From the NCBI GenBank assembly GCA_902766855.1, contig CACXFE010000124.1:1-9945 (forward strand): a stretch of 9,945 nucleotides of DNA, given 5' to 3'. Below, piece after piece: positions 1 through 6,097 of this stretch. A program made the translations under genes and the position numbers. How positions within the stretch are numbered: position 1 is the first letter of the stretch; every line of letters begins with the position of its first letter. The notes beneath the pieces were generated by a model. It had not been told where the DNA came from. It saw only the letters and a program-made list of their open reading frames with translations, and made no database searches. This DNA is from Oscillospiraceae bacterium (lineage in GTDB: Bacteria > Bacillota > Clostridia > Oscillospirales > Acutalibacteraceae).

Positions 1-1
1 C

Positions 2-82
2 GCCCGGGACCTGGAAAACCTGCCGCCGAAAGAAAATAAAAACCCTTATTCCGCCAAAGGCGATTTTCTTGATCAAAAATGA
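2..82 (+). CDS. 3' end of an unrecognised protein-coding gene (partial)
   Basis: Only the last 26 codons are inside the window, ending in TGA at 80-82. The visible C-terminus is hydrophilic and lysine-rich (for example NPYSAKGDFLDQK), with no membrane segment and no motif I recognise. The frame is judged real because its stop overlaps an ATG at 79-81 in the common ATGA coupling arrangement, and because it enters from the left edge without a break. The downstream relic looks like GtrA, whose genes often sit next to glycosyltransferase genes, so a glycosyltransferase is possible, but nothing in these 26 residues shows it. Confidence 0.55.
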   Translation, partial: ARDLENLPPKENKNPYSAKGDFLDQK

Positions 83-358
83 AAGTATCTCTGTTTTTTC
101 AAAAAAACCCTGTTTTACATTCTGTCCGGCATCTTGACCGCTGCCGTCAATGATATGATTTTTACTTTGTTTTACACCGTGTTTTTCGGGGTGCGCCATG
201 CCGCGACGGCCAATGGCATCGCCTTTGTTTTCACGGTGCTTTTTGCGTTTTTCAGATGGCCGAAAACCATAAAAAAAGAATTGATAAATAGGATCAACCG
301 TGCTATAATGTATATGATTACGCAACGGAAGGAGGCAGACGATGGAAACAATCTTTAA
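79..358 (+). pseudogene. Truncated, frameshifted GtrA-like membrane protein relic
   Basis: An ATG at 79-81 overlaps the upstream stop and opens a frame (MKVSLFFQKN...) that dies at a TGA at 151-153. Dropping one base from the T6 run (94-99) or the A7 run (101-107) joins it to the next frame, which then reads MKVSLFFKKTLFYILSGILT and continues into AAVND. That is the typical start of a GtrA-family protein: a basic N-terminus, a first helix with an SGILTAAVN-like motif, then a second helix (ATANGIAFVFTVLFAFF) resembling the family's ANAIAW...VLFAY. GtrA proteins usually have about 130-150 residues and four helices, and are thought to move polyprenyl-linked sugars across the membrane. Here only two helices are present and the frame then runs into the promoter and start of the next gene, stopping at 356-358. 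The short TTG-started frame at 134 inside it is unlikely to be a gene by itself. The resemblance is judged by eye. A homopolymer sequencing error could explain the frameshift but not the missing half. Confidence 0.5.
281..309 (+). promoter_or_regulatory. Sigma-A type extended -10 promoter for the PBP-trmO unit
   Basis: TTGATA (281-286) and TATAAT (304-309) are separated by 17 bp. A TG one base before the -10 hexamer (301-302) makes it an extended -10 site. The -10 is a perfect match and the -35 matches 5 of 6 bases. Transcription would start near 316, giving a leader of about 25 nt before the PBP start codon. The site lies inside the degenerate GtrA-like frame, which supports that frame no longer being a working gene. 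Confidence 0.8.
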
Positions 359-2573
359 AAAATTAACGGTGGCGTTGTCCGGGCTTTTGATCGCGGCAAC
401 GGTATTGCTTATTTTCGTGATCCCCACTTATATTCGCTCCGAACGGAAGATTGACTTCTTTTCCGCCTCGCAGATTGCCGATAACATCCGCAATATGGAG
501 TTGAATATGACCTCGGTGATCTATGTGCAGAATGATGACGGCGTATGGGAAGAATACCAGCGTCTGCACGGCAGTGAAAATCGCATTTGGGTCAATATTG
601 ATAAAGCGCCCAAACAGTTGGTGGATGCGTTTGTTTCCATTGAGGATGAGCGGTTTTTTGACCACACGGGCGTGGATTGGAAGCGCACCTTCGCGGCGGT
701 GGGCAATATGCTTTTGCGGTTCAATTCCCGCGAATTCGGCGGTTCCACCATCACCCAGCAGCTGATTAAAAACATCACCAACGACAACAAGCATGACGCC
801 GCCCGGAAATTCCGCGAGATCGTGCGGGCGGTGCTGATCGAGCAGCAACTTTCCAAGCACCAGATCATCGAAGCCTATCTGAACACGGTTTCACTGGGAA
901 ACGGCATCTGCGGGATCCAGGTTGCCTCTAACTATTATTTCAATAAAGAAGTCAGTGAATTAACGCTGGTGGAATGCGCGGCACTGGCGGCGATCACGCA
1001 AAATCCTTCCAAGTATAACCCCGTCAGCGGGGCGGATAACAACCTGGTTCGCCGGCGATTGGTACTGGATAAAATGCTGGAACTGGGCAAAATCAGTTAC
1101 GAAGAATATGACGAGGCGTATAACGCCACCCTGAAACTGGACGATTCTCAAAAAGACAACTATGAATTTGAAGTCAACAGTTATTTTGTGGACGCGCTCA
1201 TTGATCAGGTGATCGACGATATTGCCGAAACCTATCACCTTTCAAGCGATATGGCTTCCAGTATGTTTTATAACGGCGGGCTGAAAATTTATTCCACCGT
1301 GAAGCCGGATATTCAAAAAGAACTGGAAAAAGTTTACAACAATGTGGGAGGCTATTTCAGCCAGACCAAAACCAATTCAAAAGGAGAAACCGTTCATGTG
1401 CAGTCTGCGATGACGGTGATGGATTACAGCGGGCATATTGTCGGTATTGTCGGCGGTGTCGGTGAAAAAACAACCAATCGCGGTTTGAATCGCGCAACCG
1501 ATTTCCCCCGTCAGCCGGGATCGACCATGAAGCCGATCGGCGTTTATGCGTTGGCGATCGACAAAGATTTGGTTCATTATACTTCCAAAGTGTTGGATCA
1601 ACCGATCAAAAACTACTACCCGGACGGCAAGAAAGGCCCGAAGGAATGGTATGGCTATTATAAAGGCACCATTACCTTGAATTATGCGATCCGCAAATCC
1701 GCCAACACCATTCCCGTGCGGCTTTTGCAGGAAGTGGGACTGGAAGATTCCTACAACTTCTTAAAATATAAACTGCACTGCAACCACTTGGTGGAAGAAG
1801 ATAAAAATTTAGCGGCATTGGCACTCGGCGGTTGTAACTACGGCATCACCACCACCGAATCCGCCGCCGCCTATGCGATTTTCGGCAATCAGGGCGTTTT
1901 TCATAAGCCCACCACCTATTACCGCATTGAACGATCCAACGGGCAGCCGTTCTTAACTTATGACGAAACGGGCGAACAGGTTATTTCCAAAGCCAGCGCC
2001 ACCATCATGAATCACTTGTTGCAAGAAGTTGTGTACGGCAGCGAGGGCACGGGCAGAGGCATCTCCGGTTACAGCAGAATGAAAGCCTATGCCAAAACCG
2101 GCACTTCCAGCGAATCCAACGATTTGTGGATGGTGGCGGGAACGCCGTATTATGTCGGCTCGGTGTATTACGGGTTTGACGAAAAGGCGCCCCTGAAAAA
2201 CGCGGGTGCGGCGGCAAAAATCTGGAAAGATGTGATGACTGTCGTTCACAAAGGGCTTGAAAAGAAAGAATTTGAAGACAGCGACGATGTCTTCAAAAAA
2301 GGAGCCGGGTATTATAAAAACGGCACAAAGCCGGATTATACCCTTGCCGGGAATTCTCGATCCTCCTCGTCTGCCAGTTCTTCCGGCAGCGAAGTCAGTT
2401 CCGTGATCTCTTCGGCGCCCTCCTCTTCGGAGGCGACGGTGCCTTCTTCCTCGGATTCCCCGCCCGCCTCTTCTTCCGAGCCGGTTTCTTCGGAAAGCGA
2501 GCCCTCTTCTTCCGAGCCTTCTTCCTCCGAACCGACGCCTTCCTCATCGGATACCGAAACCGGAGGAGGATAA
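342..2573 (+). CDS. Class A penicillin-binding protein (bifunctional peptidoglycan glycosyltransferase/transpeptidase, PBP1A type)
   Basis: This enzyme polymerises lipid II into glycan strands and cross-links the stem peptides at the outer face of the membrane. The 743-residue protein has a short cytoplasmic start, one membrane anchor (about 8-31), a GT51 domain and a penicillin-binding transpeptidase domain. GT51 motifs are EDERFFDHTG (101-110, catalytic Glu101), GGSTITQQ (133-140) and RKFRE (155-159, second Glu159), followed by IIEAYLN. Transpeptidase motifs are STMK (394-397, nucleophile Ser394), SAN (453-455) and KTG (585-587). All key residues are present, so both activities should be intact. 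Residues from about 672 to the end are a low-complexity Ser/Glu/Pro tail outside the folded domains, ending in Gly-Gly-Gly. The start is supported by GGAAGGAGG at 328-335, 6 nt before the ATG. It is the first gene of a unit with trmO. It would commonly be named ponA, mrcA or pbp1A; the exact paralogue cannot be told from sequence alone. Confidence 0.96.
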   Translation: METIFKKLTVALSGLLIAATVLLIFVIPTYIRSERKIDFFSASQIADNIRNMELNMTSVIYVQNDDGVWEEYQRLHGSENRIWVNIDKAPKQLVDAFVSIEDERFFDHTGVDWKRTFAAVGNMLLRFNSREFGGSTITQQLIKNITNDNKHDAARKFREIVRAVLIEQQLSKHQIIEAYLNTVSLGNGICGIQVASNYYFNKEVSELTLVECAALAAITQNPSKYNPVSGADNNLVRRRLVLDKMLELGKISYEEYDEAYNATLKLDDSQKDNYEFEVNSYFVDALIDQVIDDIAETYHLSSDMASSMFYNGGLKIYSTVKPDIQKELEKVYNNVGGYFSQTKTNSKGETVHVQSAMTVMDYSGHIVGIVGGVGEKTTNRGLNRATDFPRQPGSTMKPIGVYALAIDKDLVHYTSKVLDQPIKNYYPDGKKGPKEWYGYYKGTITLNYAIRKSANTIPVRLLQEVGLEDSYNFLKYKLHCNHLVEEDKNLAALALGGCNYGITTTESAAAYAIFGNQGVFHKPTTYYRIERSNGQPFLTYDETGEQVISKASATIMNHLLQEVVYGSEGTGRGISGYSRMKAYAKTGTSSESNDLWMVAGTPYYVGSVYYGFDEKAPLKNAGAAAKIWKDVMTVVHKGLEKKEFEDSDDVFKKGAGYYKNGTKPDYTLAGNSRSSSSASSSGSEVSSVISSAPSSSEATVPSSSDSPPASSSEPVSSESEPSSSEPSSSEPTPSSSDTETGGG
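2355..2570 (+). repeat. Low-complexity Ser/Glu/Pro-rich tail of the PBP
   Basis: Residues 672-743 of the PBP consist mainly of serine runs broken by Glu, Pro and Asp, with repeated units such as SSSEPSSSEP. At the DNA level this is a series of imperfect TCTTCTTCCGAG/TCTTCCTCCGAA units, densest at 2470-2535, a pattern prone to slippage. Such extracellular tails are common on class A PBPs of Clostridia and are thought to be flexible linkers through the wall. No binding domain follows it. Confidence 0.8.
2562..2569 (+). promoter_or_regulatory. trmO ribosome binding site made of the PBP's terminal Gly codons
   Basis: The last three sense codons of the PBP are GGA GGA GGA (2562-2570), followed directly by TAA and then the trmO ATG at 2574. 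GGAGG occurs twice (2562-2566 and 2565-2569), 7 and 4 nt before the ATG. No other Shine-Dalgarno sequence is available, so this site fixes the trmO start and implies translational coupling. Confidence 0.75.
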
Positions 2574-3269
2574 ATGAACGAGTTTCCCTGTAAAATCATT
2601 GCACGCATCCAAACCGATCTGCCCGAAAAATTCGGGATCCCCCGCCAAAGCGGGTTAGCAAAACACCTGAAAGGGCGCATTATAGCGGAGCCGCCTTATC
2701 GGGACGCCGCCGCTTTCCAGGGTTTAGAAGGATATTCGCATATTTGGCTGATTTGGCTGTTTTCCCAAAATAAAAACCGCGAAACTCCTTCTCTCACTGT
2801 GCGCCCGCCTCGGCTCGGCGGCAATAAACGCGTCGGTGTTTTCGCCACCCGCTCCCCCTATCGCCCGAATCCCATCGGGCTTTCTTCGGTGCGGCTGGAT
2901 CGCGTGAGTTACGATCCCGCTCTCGGCCCGGTGCTGGAAGTATCGGGGATCGACTTGGCAGACGGCACCCCCATTCTGGATATCAAACCCTATCTTGCTT
3001 ATGCCGACTCCCATCCCGACGCCGTTTGCGGCTTTACGGATGAAGTGGCTTACCGCCGCCTGCAAGTGGATTTGCCGGCGGATCTTGCCGCGGCTTTACC
3101 CGCCGAATTGCAAGCCGCTTTGACCGAACTGCTTGCGGAAGACCCAAGGCCGCATTATCAAAACGATCCCGACAGGATCTACGGCATGACCTTTGCGGGA
3201 TACGCAGTCAAATTTTTGGTAAACGGCGACTGTTTGACCGTGATTTCCATGCAAAAAATAACATCCTGA
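2574..3269 (+). CDS. trmO: tRNA (N6-threonylcarbamoyladenosine(37)-N6)-methyltransferase TrmO
   Basis: TrmO (also named TsaA or YaeB) uses S-adenosylmethionine to methylate t6A37 to m6t6A in certain tRNAs, which tunes decoding of threonine codons. The 231-residue length fits the family (about 235 in E. coli). Visible family motifs are an N-terminal strand segment with FGIPRQSGL (20-28), GLEGYSHIWLIWLF (50-63), RPPRLGG (77-83), the hallmark FATRSPYRPNPIGLS (90-104), and DGTPILDIKPYL (130-141). These cover the beta-barrel TsaA-like domain and its SAM-binding residues; the C-terminal region (about 155-231) corresponds to the usual smaller domain. The ATG lies directly after the PBP stop codon, so the gene has no promoter of its own here and is expected to be co-transcribed with the PBP. 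The link to cell-wall synthesis looks positional rather than functional. An intrinsic terminator follows 21 bp downstream. Confidence 0.95.
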   Translation: MNEFPCKIIARIQTDLPEKFGIPRQSGLAKHLKGRIIAEPPYRDAAAFQGLEGYSHIWLIWLFSQNKNRETPSLTVRPPRLGGNKRVGVFATRSPYRPNPIGLSSVRLDRVSYDPALGPVLEVSGIDLADGTPILDIKPYLAYADSHPDAVCGFTDEVAYRRLQVDLPADLAAALPAELQAALTELLAEDPRPHYQNDPDRIYGMTFAGYAVKFLVNGDCLTVISMQKITS

Positions 3270-3290
3270 CCGATTCTACGCCCCTGCTTT

Positions 3291-3323
3291 CTGCTTCGGA
3301 ACCCTTGTTCGAAGCAGTTTTTT
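3291..3323 (+). terminator. Intrinsic terminator after trmO
   Basis: CTGCTTC (3291-3297) pairs with GAAGCAG (3311-3317). After one bulged G, GAAC (3299-3302) pairs with GTTC (3307-3310), closing a four-base loop. Six T residues follow at 3318-3323. An 11-bp stem with one bulge and a T tract is a standard Rho-independent terminator. It separates the PBP-trmO unit from the arginine operon. Confidence 0.85.
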
Positions 3324-3337
3324 ATAGAGATTTGCAC

Positions 3338-3356
3338 AAAAGCACGGGGCTTTTTT
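3338..3356 (+). terminator. Possible second, weaker hairpin terminator
   Basis: AAAAGC (3338-3343) and GCTTTT (3349-3354) form a 6-bp stem around a five-base loop, running into further T residues to 3356. An outer GCACAA (3334-3339) and TTGTGC (3365-3370) also form an inverted repeat that could compete with it. The A-rich 5' arm and T-rich 3' arm resemble a backup or bidirectional terminator. The stem is short, so this is only a possible site. Confidence 0.35.
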
Positions 3357-3404
3357 CCGGGAAGTTGTGCGGGAAGTGGATTTCTTGCTTTTTTGCAAAA
3401 AGAT

Positions 3405-3422
3405 GTTGCATAAATATTCATA
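3405..3422. promoter_or_regulatory. ArgR/AhrC operator (ARG box) overlapping the argG promoter
   Basis: The 18-bp site GTTGCATAAATATTCATA matches the ArgR consensus TNTGAATWWWWATTCANA at 10 of 12 fixed positions and all four W positions. It is an imperfect palindrome centred between 3413 and 3414. It covers the -35 element of the predicted promoter, the expected position for repression of arginine synthesis when arginine binds ArgR. A much weaker second match (3426-3443, 7 of 12 fixed positions) lies exactly 3 bp further on, the spacing known for paired E. coli ARG boxes. Both calls are pattern matches by eye. Confidence 0.6.
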
Positions 3423-3434
3423 ATATGATAAAAT
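3407..3434 (+). promoter_or_regulatory. Promoter of the arginine operon (argG)
   Basis: TTGCAT (3407-3412) and TAAAAT (3429-3434) are 16 bp apart in an AT-rich stretch between the trmO terminator and argG. Transcription would start near 3441, leaving a leader of about 37 nt, too short for a riboswitch or attenuator. The -35 hexamer lies inside the proposed ARG box. Other nearby AT-rich hexamers, such as TATGAT at 3424-3429, could serve as the -10 instead. Confidence 0.55.
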
Positions 3435-3465
3435 ATGTGCATAAGAAAGTAAATATATGCATTTT

Positions 3466-3470
3466 GGAGG
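3466..3470 (+). promoter_or_regulatory. argG ribosome binding site that fixes the start at 3478
   Basis: GGAGG lies 7 nt before the ATG at 3478. The frame is open back to an earlier ATG at 3457, but that ATG has no Shine-Dalgarno sequence at proper spacing and would place this GGAGG inside the gene. Starting at 3478 gives the N-terminus MNKENIKKVVLAYSGGLDTS, which matches the family. Confidence 0.8.
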
Positions 3471-3477
3471 AATAAAA

Positions 3478-4707
3478 ATGAATAAAGAAAACATTAAAAA
3501 AGTGGTGCTCGCCTATTCCGGCGGATTGGACACATCCATCATCATCCCTTGGTTGAAAGAAAATTACAATAACCCGGAGATCATCGCCGTATCCGGCAAT
3601 GTAGGGCAGGCCGGCGAACTGGACGGGCTTGAAGAAAAAGCATTGAAAACCGGCGCTTCCAAATTGTATATCGAAGATCTGACCGAGGAATTTTTGACCG
3701 ATTATGTTTTCCCCTGTGTGCAGGCCGGCGCTTTATACGAAGAATATATGCTGGGGACCGCGTTTGCCCGCCCGCCGATCGCGAAAAGGATCGCGGAAAT
3801 CGCCTTGAAAGAGGGTGCCGACGCGATCTGCCACGGTTGTACCGGCAAGGGAAACGATCAGGTCCGGTTTGAACTGGCGATCAAAGCCTTTGCACCCGAT
3901 ATGCCGATCATCGCCCCCTGGCGCGAATGGGATATCAAATCCCGTGAAGAGGAAATCGACTACGCCGAAGCGCACCATGTGCCGCTGAAAATCAGCCGCG
4001 AAACCAATTACTCAAAGGATAAGAATATTTGGCATTTATCGCACGAAGGCTTGGATTTGGAAGATCCGAAAAACGAGCCGCAGTACAATAAACCCGGTTT
4101 TTTGGAAATGGGGGTTTCCCCCGAAATGGCGCCCGATCACCCCACTTATATCACACTGCATTTTGAAAAAGGCATTCCCACCGCGATCGACGGCAAGGAA
4201 ATGGGTGCGGTGGAATTGGTAGAAACCCTGAATAAGTTGGGCGGCGAAAACGGCATCGGCCTGCTTGATATTGTAGAAAACCGTTTGGTGGGGATGAAAT
4301 GCCGCGGCGTATATGAAACGCCCGGCGGCGCAATCCTTTATAAAGCACACAGCGTGCTGGAATCCATTTGCCTTGATAAAGAAACCGCGCATTACAAAGC
4401 GTTGGTTGCACAAAAATTGGCGGAACTGGTATACAATGCCCAGTGGTTTACCCCTTTGACCGAGGCGATCCTCTCCTTTGTGAAGACCACGCAAAAGACC
4501 GTGACCGGCGATGTAACGCTGAAACTGTATAAAGGCAATATGATAGGCGCAGGCGTTACCTCCCCCTATTCTTTGTATGACCCCGAGATCGCCACCTTCG
4601 ATGAGGACGAGGTTTACAATCAGGCTGACTCGGCAGGCTTTATCAATTTGTACGGACTGCCGACCAAAGTGTATGCCAAAATGAAAGCAAAAAATCACTT
4701 GAAATAA
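3478..4707 (+). CDS. argG: Argininosuccinate synthase
   Basis: This cytoplasmic enzyme joins citrulline and aspartate using ATP (releasing AMP and PPi) to make argininosuccinate, the penultimate step of arginine synthesis. The 409-residue protein opens with the N-type ATP pyrophosphatase loop AYSGGLDTS (12-20). It also carries CHGCTGKGNDQVRFEL (about 119-134), the ATP/citrulline region, DKNIWHLSHEGLDLEDP (about 181-197), and the usual C-terminus ending GFINLYGLPTKVYAKM plus a short basic tail. The length is normal for the roughly 400-residue bacterial form. The start at 3478 was chosen over the in-frame ATG at 3457 because of the GGAGG at 3466-3470. It is the first gene of the operon, directly behind a promoter with an ARG box, so it should be repressed by arginine through ArgR. 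The gap to argH is 10 bp. Confidence 0.97.
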   Translation: MNKENIKKVVLAYSGGLDTSIIIPWLKENYNNPEIIAVSGNVGQAGELDGLEEKALKTGASKLYIEDLTEEFLTDYVFPCVQAGALYEEYMLGTAFARPPIAKRIAEIALKEGADAICHGCTGKGNDQVRFELAIKAFAPDMPIIAPWREWDIKSREEEIDYAEAHHVPLKISRETNYSKDKNIWHLSHEGLDLEDPKNEPQYNKPGFLEMGVSPEMAPDHPTYITLHFEKGIPTAIDGKEMGAVELVETLNKLGGENGIGLLDIVENRLVGMKCRGVYETPGGAILYKAHSVLESICLDKETAHYKALVAQKLAELVYNAQWFTPLTEAILSFVKTTQKTVTGDVTLKLYKGNMIGAGVTSPYSLYDPEIATFDEDEVYNQADSAGFINLYGLPTKVYAKMKAKNHLK

Positions 4708-4717
4708 GGAAAACGAT

Positions 4718-6097
4718 ATGGAAAAAATGTGGGCGGGGCGTTTCAGTAAAACGCTCGATAAGCAGGCGGACGATTTCAATTCTTCTTTGCGGTTTGATAA
4801 CCGGATGTATAAACAGGATATTACCGGCTCGATCGTTCATGCCATGATGTTAGGGAAGCAGGGCATCATCAGCGAAGAAGAGAAGGCACAGATTATCAAC
4901 GGTTTGGGCGCGATCGTCAAAGACATTGACGAGGGAAACCTGACCTTTGCAAACAGCGACGCCGAGGATATTCATATGTTTGTGGAGGCGGAGCTGACAA
5001 AGCGGATTGGCGACGCGGGCAAGAAACTGCATACCGCGAGAAGCCGCAACGATCAGGTGGCGCTGGATCTGCGGCTGTATCTTTTGAACGAAGCGGAAGA
5101 GATCGGCGCGCTGTTAAAGGAACTGCTTGGCGTGATCCGGGATCTTGCCGCCGCGCACAGGGACGATATTATGCCCGGCTATACCCACCTGCAAAGGGCA
5201 CAGCCGGTCACCTTTGCCCACCATGTGTTGGCGTATGCCATGATGTTTCTGCGGGATTTCGACCGCCTGGGCGACGCGGCGCGGCGTATGAGGATTTCTC
5301 CTATCGGGTGCTGTGCGCTGGCGGGGACGACTTATGATACCGACCGCGAATTTGAAGCGGAGCGGCTTGGCTTTTTGGGGATCACGCTCAACAGCATGGA
5401 CGGCGTATCCGACCGGGATTTTTGCGTGGAACTATTGAATGTGTTTGCCATTTTAATGATGCACCTTTCCCGCTTTTGCGAAGAAATCATTCTTTGGTCT
5501 TCGTGGGAGTTTCAGTTTGTGGAGTTGGATGACAGTTTCACCACCGGGTCAAGCATTATGCCGCAAAAGAAAAATTCCGATATGGCGGAATTGATCCGCG
5601 GCAAAACCGGCAGGGTTTACGGGGATCTGATTGCCCTGCTGACCACGCTCAAAGGTCTTCCCCTTGCCTACAATAAAGATATGCAGGAAGATAAAGAGGC
5701 AATTTTCGACGCAGTAGATACCGTCAAGCAGTGCCTTGCGGTGTTCGCGCCGATGATCGCCACCATGAAGGTGCGTTCCGATAACATGAAAAAGGCGGCG
5801 GGCGAGGGCTTTATCAACGCTACCGATCTTGCCGATTATCTCACCAAAAAAGGCGTTGCCTTCCGAACGGCATATAAAACCGTAGGGGAGATCGTGGCGT
5901 ATTGCATCGAAAACGGCAAGGTACTCGAAAGCTTGCCGCTTGCAACCTACCAACAGTTTGATCCGATGTTTGCAGAAGATTTATTTGAAGAAATTTCACT
6001 GGAAACCTGCGTGAAAAAGCGTATTTCGGCAGGCGGCACCGGCCCTGAATCGGTGCAAAAACAAATTGATTTTATCACGGAGTTTATCAATGACTGA
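4718..6097 (+). CDS. argH: Argininosuccinate lyase
   Basis: ArgH cleaves argininosuccinate into arginine and fumarate, the last step of the pathway, as a cytoplasmic homotetramer of the fumarase/aspartase superfamily. The 459-residue length is typical. The N-terminal MWAGRF is diagnostic. HTARSRNDQ (105-113), GYTHLQRAQP (154-163, with the conserved His157) and the flexible signature loop GSSIMPQKKNSD (277-288, with the catalytic serine region Ser278/Ser279) are all present. The loop has NSD where many relatives have NPD, and PIGCCALAGTT (195-205) has Cys where Gly, Ala or Ser is frequent; neither should abolish activity. AAGGA at 4706-4710, overlapping the argG stop, lies 7 nt before the ATG. 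The gene overlaps argC by 8 bp. Confidence 0.97.
   Translation: MEKMWAGRFSKTLDKQADDFNSSLRFDNRMYKQDITGSIVHAMMLGKQGIISEEEKAQIINGLGAIVKDIDEGNLTFANSDAEDIHMFVEAELTKRIGDAGKKLHTARSRNDQVALDLRLYLLNEAEEIGALLKELLGVIRDLAAAHRDDIMPGYTHLQRAQPVTFAHHVLAYAMMFLRDFDRLGDAARRMRISPIGCCALAGTTYDTDREFEAERLGFLGITLNSMDGVSDRDFCVELLNVFAILMMHLSRFCEEIILWSSWEFQFVELDDSFTTGSSIMPQKKNSDMAELIRGKTGRVYGDLIALLTTLKGLPLAYNKDMQEDKEAIFDAVDTVKQCLAVFAPMIATMKVRSDNMKKAAGEGFINATDLADYLTKKGVAFRTAYKTVGEIVAYCIENGKVLESLPLATYQQFDPMFAEDLFEEISLETCVKKRISAGGTGPESVQKQIDFITEFIND
6078..6082 (+). promoter_or_regulatory. argC ribosome binding site inside the 3' end of argH
   Basis: CGGAG (6078-6082) stands 7 nt before the ATG at 6090 and lies within argH. 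It supports starting argC at 6090 rather than at an in-frame TTG at 6066, which would add eight residues (LILSRSLS) before the conserved MTELFIDGSAGTTG start. Confidence 0.7.

Noticed and set aside
134..358. A 74-codon frame starting with TTG, read as a stand-alone small membrane protein
   Set aside because: No Shine-Dalgarno sequence at the TTG; it begins in the middle of a GtrA-like first helix, and its 3' part covers the promoter, ribosome binding site and start of the PBP gene. It is better explained as part of a relic.
2336..2680. A minus-strand frame with a Glu-rich acidic repeat protein
   Set aside because: It is the antisense shadow of the serine-rich PBP tail (TCTTCC read backwards gives Glu codons).
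3457..3477. Upstream in-frame ATG of argG (adds seven residues)
   Set aside because: No ribosome binding site before it; the strong GGAGG at 3466-3470 would lie inside the gene, and the family's N-terminus fits the ATG at 3478.
3324..3477. T-box or arginine riboswitch leader before argG
   Set aside because: No T-box AGGGTGGNACCGCG-like element, and the predicted leader is only about 37 nt. The palindromic ARG box explains regulation better.
4036..4779. A minus-strand frame of 247 codons opposite the 3' half of argG
   Set aside because: It lies opposite conserved argG sequence, has no initiation signals, and its composition is typical of antisense shadows.
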